Below, piece after piece: positions 10,888 to 19,361 of a stretch of 64,000 nucleotides of DNA. The notes beneath the pieces were generated by a model. The model was not told the origin of the DNA and ran no database searches. It saw nothing but the letters and a program-made list of their open reading frames with translations. This DNA is from Pythium myriotylum (Eukaryota > Oomycota > Peronosporomycetes > Pythiales > Pythiaceae): assembly GCA_023091665.1 (NCBI GenBank), contig JALJCQ010000011.1, forward strand, positions 1,860,001 through 1,924,000. The letters run 5' to 3'. The position numbers and the translations under genes are program-made. Every line of letters begins with the position of its first letter. The stretch's first letter is position 1.

Positions 10888-13800
10888 ATGGGAGACTTCC
10901 CGCCGCCCGCGAGAACGGCCGTCAAGGCCTCGGAGCTCGTGCACCGCGCCGTGGACAAGAGCTACGAGGACTTCCGCGCGCTCCTGCTGCAGCTGCCGAC
11001 GCTGCGCGAGGACGAGCGCCGCGAGCCCCTGCGCGCGCAGCTCCTGGCCGCGCGCACGCGCTTCGCGCAGCTGCTCGCCGTGCTCAAGTGGTCCGTGCAG
11101 GCGCCGCTGCTGCAGCAGTGCGAGCAGCTCCTCTCGCAGGCCGAGACCTACCGCAACCAGACCAACGAGACCAACGACAGGCTCTTCTTCATGCACGCCG
11201 ACCTCGACCGCGCCAAGGAGCGCCGGTACGACCTCAGCACGGCCGTCGACGTGCTCTACGGCGGCAGCTACCTGCGCTTCCCGACCATCGCCAAACAGGC
11301 CATGTACCCGCGCGAACTCCCGCCCGTGGACGTCGAGGAGGCCACCAAGGAAGTCAACGACATCATCCGCTTCCGACTCATCGAGGCCGAGATCCCGGAG
11401 CAGTTCACCAACATCCATCTGGACGGCGGCTTCGTCACCTGCGAGGCCGAAGGCGAGTTCGAGATCGTGCTCACGATCCAGGGCAAGGACCCGGACAGCT
11501 TGTGCGTGTGATCAGCGTCAACACGGCGCTCAGCGACGCGCACGCGTTCGAGACCCACTCCAAGGCATCCTCCACGAGCCTTATCCGGATCATCAAGCAG
11601 AGCGCCCCCGGTCCGGCGCACTACAACCATCTCAAGAATCTCGTGCAGCGAACGATGAACAAGTCCGAGACGCCGTTCGTCGACGCGTTCAAGATCATGC
11701 GTGAGTTTTGCTCGGCGCTCGCACTGCAAGTGCTGTTTGCGCAGGGGAAGTTGTTGATGGAGGGGCGCTGGAAGAATCGGTTGCTGGTCAAGTTCCATCG
11801 CGAACAAAACGTCCTGGATCTCTGCTACTGGCCCAAGGCGTGCGCGAAGAAGGAAGCCCAGGTCCTCACTGACCAGCAGCGTCTCGTGCAGCAGTTGAGG
11901 GAGTCGTCAGGTATTGGAGCTAAGCAGTCGCAGGGACACCCACCATTCCCAGATTCGAGCTTGTGTGTGCGGCTCTCTTACGATAGCACTAAACGGCAGC
12001 TCCTGTCGGCGACGTTGAGCCCATCACTTCCGCCTAATCTTCCCGGGAAAAAGGATTTGTTGAAGTCGCTCCAAGTTCCGTCGAACATGTACCATTTGAG
12101 TGCAGAGACCTTGCTAATTGCTGCGATGCGCGCCCACGTCTCAGCGGCTCTTTTCAGCGTTGGTCGCAGTCTTGTCCTTGAGACAACCGAGCCCAATGGC
12201 AAGACTTCACATCTTGCGACAGGGGAAAAAGTCCGTCTGGAATGCACGGCCTCTGAACTTCGGGTCGCGAGGGCTGATATCGGTGGACTAGAAGAATCAC
12301 TCCGAATTTCGTTCGATATCCGCGACGGGAGATTCTCCGCCGACTGCAACGCTGCTTCCAAAAACCCTGTCTTGCAGAGCGCAGTTCGGCAGCTCGAGCG
12401 TGTGTTAAATACCCATTGCAAGATTGAAGTGGGTGGGAGTGATGTTACCTTTCCGGCTGACTTCGCCCTTGTCTCTGGTGACGGCAACAACGACAAGGCT
12501 AACGAAGTTATCCACTCGAGTGTTCGCAAGGTCCTGTGCGAGGTCGTTGCTCACGAAATCGCTCAAATCGGCATGTCTCTGAAGGGCATCGAAGTGATTC
12601 GTAATTTGAGTTTGAACTGGGAGCGTTACATCATGTTTCGCCAACAGCAGGGTAGCCAAATGGATGATCTCACCATCTCGGAGACAGCGCTCTACTTCCA
12701 GTTGACTTCATCTAAGGACTCGTCGTGCTACCTGGTTATCGAGATCGACAAATACGCAGATATTGACTCAGCAAGCAACCTCACCCAAGATGATTCCACT
12801 GGTCTGGATAACTGTGTGCGTCAGCCATGTTTCTCCTTGCTTCAAACGGCCGGAGGTACGCAGACGACAGCTGCTGGTGTTCAGTTTATCCAACGGTTTC
12901 CAGCTTTCAAGTACGAAGACTTGTTTGCAACCCTGCGCAATCGAGACGGAGTCCAGAAACCAGGCAGCAAGCGTCCTCGAGGTGACAGCACAGACTCGAG
13001 ATTATCGAAGAAATCTAATGGTGTCCGGGACCATGCGAACTCTAATGGTGTTCCGAATGGCCACTTAGAAGACAAAGACACCACTCACCCAGTTCCGCAT
13101 ATCGCGTCAGTGCTGCTTCACGTTATCAATATTTGTAGTGAGCGCATGCAGCTCCAGCACTTCGTCAATTTTGCTCGTCGTCGGCGGTCGAAGATTCGAT
13201 ATTCGGGAGAAGCAGCTACGAGGTCAGGGTCAGGCACTGGTGGTCAAGTGGTAACGCTTTCATTCCCGGAGAAAGTGAACGCAGAGCCACTGAAAATACT
13301 TGCGATTCAAGGCCATTTGAAACATTCTGGTGGATTCGAGTTGTGCCTTCAACTCGCTGATCCTCCGTTCACCTACATCCTACCGAAGAATCCCAAGGAC
13401 CATCTTGTCGGAGAGCAAAGTCATCACGTCAATGAACGAGGACAGCTCATATTCCGGTATCCTCCGTCTGTTCTCGTTGGCGACTATCTCAGTGAGAATC
13501 CTCTCGAAGTGTTTATGGTGGAGCTTATTTGTGTGGTAAAGCCACTTTGTGAGCTGGCGGTAAAGTTGGAGAAGATGCTCCGTGCAGTCGGTCGGTACAC
13601 CAATGACATCAAGGATGATGTTCATTTCTATGTCGAGAGTGCTGATCCGTTTGCGATCGTCTTGGCGTGTCAGACCCGTAATCCTCGGCGAACAATTGCT
13701 GCTGGCTCGTCGCCTGACGGCCTGGTAACGTATCGTGTGACCATCCAATTCAAGCAGAAGATGGGTTTCGTCGTCAATTACAGCCACAAGGCGGAACATC

Positions 13801-14099
13801 CGCTGATGCACTTCATCCAGTCGGCACTCAATGGTCATTCTGATCCGGCTCAGCTGTTGGAAGCATTGGAGCGAACTTGTATCCCGATGGGAATTCTGGC
13901 GAGCGTTGTTGAATCCCAGCTACTTTGCGCCAAATATTATCGTCATGAGCCTGCCCCAACGAGCGACTCCAACCGCGAATCCAACGGCACGAAGATGTTT
14001 GGCATGGGAAAGAAGGGTGGAAAAGGCATGAAGCTTGGATACAAGACAAAACTCCCAGGCGAAGAAACTGGGTACTACGCGGAGAAATCGAGATCGTGA
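10888..14099 (+). pseudogene. MED14: MED14 copy 1: frameshifted, 3' end replaced by mobile element
   Basis: Starts like the intact gene at 43389 (MGDFPPPARTAVKASE) but a one-base loss near 11504 changes the codons after DPDS, giving TGA at 11509-11511 after 207 codons. The remaining MED14 sequence continues in another frame to 14090, where homology to the real gene stops; three foreign codons then lead into TGA at 14097-14099. It therefore lacks the last roughly 50 residues and the small second exon. The promoter side is preserved, so a 207-residue N-terminal peptide could still be expressed. Shared defects with copy 2 show that the damage preceded or accompanied their duplication. Confidence 0.93.
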
Positions 14100-14111
14100 A
14101 ACTCGAATAGT

Positions 14112-15876
14112 CAGGCCTCTTAAGAATAGGAACACGTTCCTAGTTTCCTATTTAGGTACTAAATAGGATTTTCAAAAAGGTGAAAATAGGAATACATGTT
14201 CATTTGGCTTGATCTCAGCAAATTCTGTGATTAGGAACGGCTACGAATACCCACCCTCCGCTTACTATATCTCCATCGTTTCCTCTTCTGGCGTCAAGGA
14301 TCTCGCAAGATTAAGGAGCTCGAAATACTGGCGAGCTTGCAACTGCCCCTCCATAGCGTAGTTGCTCAATGCAGCAGGTTGATCGGTCTTGATCTGCTTC
14401 ACGAGGCTGAAATCGCCTTCTACGGTGTGGGTCCCCGGGGCTCTGGCTGCCAGCCCGATCACGAATGAAGCAAGACGAGCGTACTTACCCTCGAGGTTGA
14501 TGTCTTTCCATGCTTGAACTATCTTCATCCGTTTTGTGGCATCGACGCGGCGCTTGAAAGCTGTATCACGTTCATAGCGACCTCGTAGGTCGGCTCGCTC
14601 CTTCCAGATAGTCGTTCCCACACCAACTCCAAGAACCGAATCAAGTCGCTGCTTATGAAGATCAAGCAGCTGCCTAAAGTTGGGGTCTTGACCTTCGATA
14701 ACCATCAGTGGTGTCTCTGGGGCCATATCGGCGGCCTCGCTGTTCACCTCGATCCTCAAACGCTCAATACGCTGAATGCACGCCGTGATAGCTGCAGTCC
14801 ACCCGCGCACCAGTTTGGCTCTGTCGTCCTCGCTCAAGCTGTCCATCAATGTCGATGAGTGCCGTGAAAAGCTAGTGAGGTGGTGTAACACTTTCGCTTT
14901 GTCCACAGCTGGAGCTGATCGAGCGTCCTCGGAGTCGCTCTCGAACTGCACTTGAAATGAGCGCTTCAGCTCGTAGATGGCTTCGTACTGGGCCGCCAGC
15001 GTAGTTGGAAGCTGTGTGAGAGCGTTTTCCCATTGGAATCGCCAAGAGATGCACATTGTGCAGCTCCTGCTTCACTGCAAACGACAGACGCACGTCGAGG
15101 TAGCCTTGGGCATTATGTGTCGAGCACAGCCTTGCGGAAAAATTTTCGCCGGATCTCCTGATCGAGAGGTAGCGCGATGAACTCGGCAAATCTGGTAGCG
15201 TGCTGCTCTTGGTGATGAGCCTTGATGTTGCCTGTACGGAACTTCTTGAAGACCTTGATGTTCGTGGTTTTCCTCACTGTCTTCTTGTTTCGCAACTCGG
15301 TCGAGAACGGCTCCATAAACTGTAATTGTGGCTCTGACGCCTTCTTTTCGCGACCGAAGGATTCACAGAACTTGCAGGTGGCTTCTTGAACGACATGTAG
15401 AGGGGGGCATGTTGCGCTGGGGCGGAGTCCAAGCTCGAACTCGTACTTCGGGAACCATTGGTCGCGACGAGCTAGTTGTTGTGGCTTTTCGATTTTCGTC
15501 TGAACGAGAACATGGTTGACACTCCTCTGTTCACCTACTTTTACGCGTGTGTTTGCCGCCACAGGTTTCTGGCGTCGCTGCTTTGAGGTCGACTTCCGAC
15601 CACTCTGCGCAGCCATGTTCGTGACGAGGATTCCTGAACTGCAAAGTCACACACTGCCTTGCCACGAAGCGCGTGAGAGCCACAGCTACAAACTATTAAT
15701 AGAGCGGTCGCTGTGTTGCCCATTGAGAGGCATTATGCCCAAGTTATCATACCTCGAAGCCATCTTCACCATGAATCCGAGCCAATCCGAGGCAATTTCG
15801 AAGTAGGAATTCTGAAATCCTTCGATTAGGAAAATTGCACTTTCTCGTGTAACCATTCCTATTCTTAAGAGGCCTG
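14112..15876 (-). mobile_element. Defective hAT-type transposon, copy 1
   Basis: Perfect 21-bp terminal inverted repeats: CAGGCCTCTTAAGAATAGGAA at 14112 and its reverse complement ending at 15876. They are flanked by an 8-bp direct repeat CGAATAGT (14104-14111 and 15877-15884), the target-site size typical of hAT elements. Extra subterminal AATAGGAA/TTCCTATT words occur near both ends. The 1,765-bp interior encodes the ends of a transposase but not its catalytic middle. Confidence 0.93.
14265..15616 (-). pseudogene. hAT transposase remnant lacking the catalytic core
   Basis: Read from 15616: a basic N-terminus, then a BED-like zinc finger (CKFC followed by a histidine cluster HHQEQH) ending at the stop codon at 15113. 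A second open frame (15056-14265) ends with a C-terminal segment resembling oomycete hAT transposases (VEGDFSLVKQIK, LSNYAMEGQL). The DDE core that normally lies between these parts is missing and the junction is out of frame. It cannot encode an active transposase but keeps ends that a related enzyme could mobilise. The functional label rests on the terminal repeats plus these two segments. Confidence 0.75.
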
Positions 15877-15977
15877 CGAATAGTATTTTTTTCGAGAACA
15901 ATTGGTCTGAGAAAATTTTCTATTCTGATGTTTGTTTATTAGAATATAAGAAATATCAACATATCGAATATTACATT

Positions 15978-16355
15978 TTGGAAATGTGCTCTGTCAAAAA
16001 CTGTACCCGTAAAAGCTACAAGGCTACACCTTGCTGCTGGAACCATCGCGGTCACGTGAGTAAATTCACTGCGGTTGTTAAGCCCGTAGTAGAACCAGTT
16101 GTAGAACCAGTTGTAGAACCCGCCGCCGAACTAGCCGTAGAACCAGTTGTAGAGTCAGTTGTTGAGACCGTTGTTGAAGCAGTTGTCAAGCCAGTCGTCA
16201 AGCCAGTTGTCAAGCCAGTTGTCAAGCCAGTTGTTAAGCCTGTTGCTGAAGCGGTCGTCGAGCCAATTATTGATCGAAATTTTGAATACGAGTCCATCGC
16301 GGACGCCAATACGAACATTGGATTAAGAAGCACGCTAGTGGCGTTGGTAATGTAA
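15978..16355 (+). CDS. Small Cys/His protein with Val-Val-Lys/Glu-Pro repeat, copy 1
   Basis: 125-residue open frame with an N-terminal cluster C4, C9, C19, C20, H23 (MCSVKNC...CCWNH), resembling short zinc-binding modules, followed by about 15 imperfect VVKP/VVEP repeats. The frame closes at 16355, while the PrimPol frame is already open from 16286 but has no early ATG. Two readings are possible. Either this is the N-terminus of the PrimPol protein separated by a frameshift, or its first exon: CAC/GTGAGT at 16056 is a strong 5' splice site, and AAG sites at 16327 or 16330 would join it in phase to PrimPol, removing the repeat as a 272- or 275-nt intron. No known family was recognised. Confidence 0.5.
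   Translation: MEMCSVKNCTRKSYKATPCCWNHRGHVSKFTAVVKPVVEPVVEPVVEPAAELAVEPVVESVVETVVEAVVKPVVKPVVKPVVKPVVKPVAEAVVEPIIDRNFEYESIADANTNIGLRSTLVALVM
16073..16270 (+). repeat. 12-bp minisatellite encoding the VVKP/VVEP repeat
   Basis: Tandem imperfect units such as GTTGTCAAGCCA and GTTGTAGAACCA repeated through the segment. The period is 12 bp, so copy-number changes keep the frame. The same stretch is at 32318-32515. There are no spacers, so this is not a CRISPR array. Confidence 0.9.
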
Positions 16356-17047
16356 GCTACTCACTGTATGGAGAAGGTAAAGAATATCTCTATGATGTGA
16401 AGGATGCGCATGTGTTGCAGGTCGTTGATGGTAAAGGAAAGAATCGTCGCTTCGTTTGGCTATACAACCATGTTGATAGATCTGCATTTGTTAAATTTGC
16501 TCATGAGCAGTTGAAACATGAGTGTCATGAAGTATTCATTGGCAATCGCAACATTAAGTTCTTTATCGATTGCGATCAAAAGCTCACCGATGCGGAATTC
16601 AATGCATATGAGATGACGACTGATGAATTGGTTCTTCAAATGGCTACTGATTATATGGCCGCGTTTAAGCACGCACTTGAATATATCGATTGCAATTTCG
16701 CTATCTACGAAGACGACCTTGACTTTCTTGTGACGAATCGATCGCGTAAAATGGACACTGGCGTCAAATTATCCACGCATATTGTTACCAACATCGGATT
16801 TACTGTTGCAGAGTGTAAGGCCATCGTCAAATACATGCTGAGGGAGTCTTTCGCACAAATCAGCGATGTTGGAGACTCTTACATCGAGTTTTTAAAATCG
16901 TGTATTGATCTTCAGCCATATCGCAGCAATGGATCGCTTTCACTTCCAGGAGGAAACAAACGAGGGAATGTAAATCAAGTAATCAAGCCATTCAACTCTA
17001 CTTTCAACACGCCATTTTTGTTGGATACTGCTGCTGATATGGCATAG
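16286..17047 (+). CDS. PrimPol (archaeo-eukaryotic primase) half, left arm, copy 1
   Basis: Open from just after TGA at 16283-16285 to TAG at 17045-17047. AEP-superfamily signatures in order: FFIDCDQKL with two acidic residues near the start, KLSTHIV (the S-x-H motif), and CIDLQPYRSNGSLSLPGG carrying a third aspartate and basic residues. This is the arrangement of primases from large DNA viruses and related mobile elements, which start DNA synthesis without a pre-existing primer. No ATG precedes the first catalytic motif in this frame; the first in-frame ATG is near 16613. It therefore needs the upstream Cys/His exon or a frameshift to be expressed. The downstream helicase is in the same frame, with only the TAG between them, so both probably came from one PrimPol-helicase polypeptide. 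Confidence 0.78.
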   Translation: MRVHRGRQYEHWIKKHASGVGNVSYSLYGEGKEYLYDVKDAHVLQVVDGKGKNRRFVWLYNHVDRSAFVKFAHEQLKHECHEVFIGNRNIKFFIDCDQKLTDAEFNAYEMTTDELVLQMATDYMAAFKHALEYIDCNFAIYEDDLDFLVTNRSRKMDTGVKLSTHIVTNIGFTVAECKAIVKYMLRESFAQISDVGDSYIEFLKSCIDLQPYRSNGSLSLPGGNKRGNVNQVIKPFNSTFNTPFLLDTAADMA

Positions 17048-17059
17048 ACTGATCACGAT

Positions 17060-18868
17060 TTGACTAATGATTTGGAGATCAAGTCAGTTGATAAGCCGCA
17101 AGAAAACTTCGCCGAGTCGAGTAATGAGTTCATTGACAAAGCGATTCAGAAGATCAGCAAAATTCCAGATTACGATCCATCAAAATTTGATGTTTATGGA
17201 CGGGCTCCTAAAGGTAACTTCGTTTATGTCAAACGTACTGGTTCATCGTATTGCTCTGTTTGCGACCGGATTCACGAATCAGACGATACGATGCTTCTAA
17301 TCTTCAATGAAGAAAAGCAATGTGCTTGGTGGAAATGTACTCATGCTCCTAAAGAAACAAAGGCGATTCGCTGGTATGGACGCGGGAAAACTGAAATTTC
17401 AGTTGATGAGGATGCGTTCGCGCCAGAAGACATTGAATCCTTCGCTGCTATCGCTAAGGAAACAGTTAAACCCCAAGCAGAACGCAAACTTACTGAAGCT
17501 CAGCGGCTAAAGTTGAAGTTAATCAAAATCGTTGGCGATAAATACAGACGCTCATATGGTTCAGGGGCAATCTATGAACGCCAGACGGATTATTATTACA
17601 CCTACAAGTATAGTGATTCAAAGCTATTTCTGAACGATATCTTGGCAAATGACGAATCATATCAATTGTCCTCGAAGAAAGAATCTGACGAATTGCTCCA
17701 TTTCATTAAATATACGGTCCATCCAGGGTTTGCATTCATGGCATTAGATCATGACTATATTGGTTTCAGCAACGGAGTTTATGATCTATCAACCGCTAAA
17801 TTTATTAATGCAGCAGATGTCCCAAAAGGAATTCAGGTTCGTAAATACATCAATCAGAAATTCGAGATTACTGAGACGCCGCTATTTGATAAATACTTCT
17901 CTTTTCAATTCACGGAAAAAGAAGACCGCGAGTTCATTTACTTCCTCATTGGTCGATGTCTAACCGTTTTGGATGACAAGTTTGACTTCATGCTAATGAT
18001 TCATGGACAAGGAGGATCGGGTAAAAGCCTTTTGGCGAATCTCGTAAAGTTTGCATTCGGTCAAGATCAGATTGGACTTCTAAGTAACTCAATGCAAGAA
18101 AAATTTGGCCTGAGTGAATTTGCCACAAAGCAAATCGTTTGCTGCGACGACATGCCTCATAACATCGCTAAGACGCTTCCACGATCAGATTTCTTATCAA
18201 TGATGACTCGCGGTTCGATTTCGTGCCCCGTCAAAGGGAAAGGCTCAATTGAAGTGCTAGATTGGAATATTCCAACTCTAATCAACTCGAATCATATGCC
18301 GAACTACAAAGACGAAGCTGGCGAAATCGTTCGTCGTCTGATGATTGTTGAATTTGGCAAGCAAGTCCCTGATGACGAAGTAGATGTGGAACTTGAGCAG
18401 AAAATCAAAGATCAAGAGTTCGCAACGTTCTTGCATCGATGCCGTTCGAAGTATATCGAGTTCAAAGCCAAATACGCAAGCAAGAAGGTGACAGCATTTG
18501 CTCCACAGTCATTCATTGATAGAAGCAATGAGTTTCGTGAGACTGCTAACGACAGCTACGGATTTGCTATGGGAAACGTAGCATATGAAGAAGGGGCAGA
18601 AATATCAAGATCTGAAATGCGGAGACGCTTGCTCGTTTGGATGCAAGAGAAGTTCGGATTGGATAAATTACCTAAGGAACAGTTAAAGCCGCAAGAGATC
18701 GAGCGCGCCCATAGTAAAATCAAGTATGTCGAAATGAAAATCTGCACACACTGTGGAAACAAACATACGAAGGATTGCTGTAAGGACTACGAATGCAATG
18801 CCAGAAGCACCAAGCGATACTTCATTAATCCGAAAATTTTGTCTCTTATTCGAGTCGAAACTCCCTGA
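17060..18868 (+). CDS. D5-like SF3 helicase with primase zinc ribbon, left arm, copy 1
   Basis: 602 codons in frame with the PrimPol half. Order: zinc ribbon about residues 65-93 (CSVCDRIH ... CAWWKC), as found at the C-terminus of UL52/D5-type primases; a D5-N-like helical region; and an SF3 ATPase with Walker A GQGGSGKS (316-323), Walker B IVCCDD (359-364), sensor region PTLINSN (405-411) and arginines after it. A C-terminal Cys cluster (CTHCGNKHTKDCC) follows. The open frame at 17060 begins with TTG; the first ATG lies at residue 78, inside the zinc ribbon, so independent translation would give a damaged protein. Expected role: DNA unwinding for self-replication of the element. The inverted copy at 22481-24289 encodes an identical protein. 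Confidence 0.88.
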   Translation: MTNDLEIKSVDKPQENFAESSNEFIDKAIQKISKIPDYDPSKFDVYGRAPKGNFVYVKRTGSSYCSVCDRIHESDDTMLLIFNEEKQCAWWKCTHAPKETKAIRWYGRGKTEISVDEDAFAPEDIESFAAIAKETVKPQAERKLTEAQRLKLKLIKIVGDKYRRSYGSGAIYERQTDYYYTYKYSDSKLFLNDILANDESYQLSSKKESDELLHFIKYTVHPGFAFMALDHDYIGFSNGVYDLSTAKFINAADVPKGIQVRKYINQKFEITETPLFDKYFSFQFTEKEDREFIYFLIGRCLTVLDDKFDFMLMIHGQGGSGKSLLANLVKFAFGQDQIGLLSNSMQEKFGLSEFATKQIVCCDDMPHNIAKTLPRSDFLSMMTRGSISCPVKGKGSIEVLDWNIPTLINSNHMPNYKDEAGEIVRRLMIVEFGKQVPDDEVDVELEQKIKDQEFATFLHRCRSKYIEFKAKYASKKVTAFAPQSFIDRSNEFRETANDSYGFAMGNVAYEEGAEISRSEMRRRLLVWMQEKFGLDKLPKEQLKPQEIERAHSKIKYVEMKICTHCGNKHTKDCCKDYECNARSTKRYFINPKILSLIRVETP

Positions 18869-19361
18869 GTAGTACTGGTATCGATACCGATATCATTTTG
18901 AGATTTCAACCTCAACTGAGGTTATTTGGTACTTCGCTTTGCCTGATGATCTGATTGAGCTACTATGTGATTTCAAGTGGTTTGGACGCCATAATGTGAT
19001 GTCTGTTTGCTACGAGGCGAATCGCTACCGTTTGTGTCGCGAGTCTTTCGCATGATGCAAGTTCAGCTCTTTGATAGCTGTTGCCGATCACATTCGTTCG
19101 TCAAAGTGGATTGAAGTAGCGAGGTGCGTGTATTCATCATTAGAGCCATGAGCTGCAACGACCAAGATTCTCGCGCTATTTCTGCGAAAATACTAGACCA
19201 GCTCCTAAACGACGGTAGAATAGCGTCTCGAATGTTTATGAAACATCATGTGTATCAAATTGGCCAGTTCGCCGCAGTATCTGTTCGTTGGGTTCAGTGC
19301 TAGATTCAGGATAATAGCTAAATCGTGCGCTGATACGAAGTGAAAAACTGTTCAATACATT
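18869..19361. other. Spacer between helicase and CRN-like gene, with two palindromes and a gene remnant
   Basis: 493 bp between two convergent stop codons. It contains the perfect palindrome GGTATCGATACC (18877-18888) and the near-palindrome AACCTCAACTGAGGTT (18908-18923). A 42-codon open stretch without a start (18927-19052, beginning WYFALPDDLIELL) resembles an F-box N-terminal helix and is followed by further interrupted coding-like sequence (VADHIRSSKWIEVARC). It may be the remains of a lost gene that used the palindrome as its upstream element. The mirrored spacer is at 21988-22480. Confidence 0.5.
18908..18923. promoter_or_regulatory. 16-bp near-palindrome AACCTCAACTGAGGTT, left arm
   Basis: Read on the minus strand, the surrounding 27 bases (AATAACCTCAGTTGAGGTTGAAATCTC) nearly match the sequence just upstream of the CRN-like start at 21292-21317. 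The copy in the right arm is at 22426-22441. The shared motif suggests a promoter operator or replication/recombination site used more than once in the element. Confidence 0.45.

Noticed and set aside
10679..11704. Plus-strand frame of 341 codons beginning in the homopolymer tract
   Set aside because: Alternate frame of MED14 exon sequence; low-complexity Arg/Ser translation.
16073..16270. Short repeats that might be a CRISPR array
   Set aside because: Units are 12 bp, contiguous, in frame and without spacers; this is a coding minisatellite in a eukaryote.
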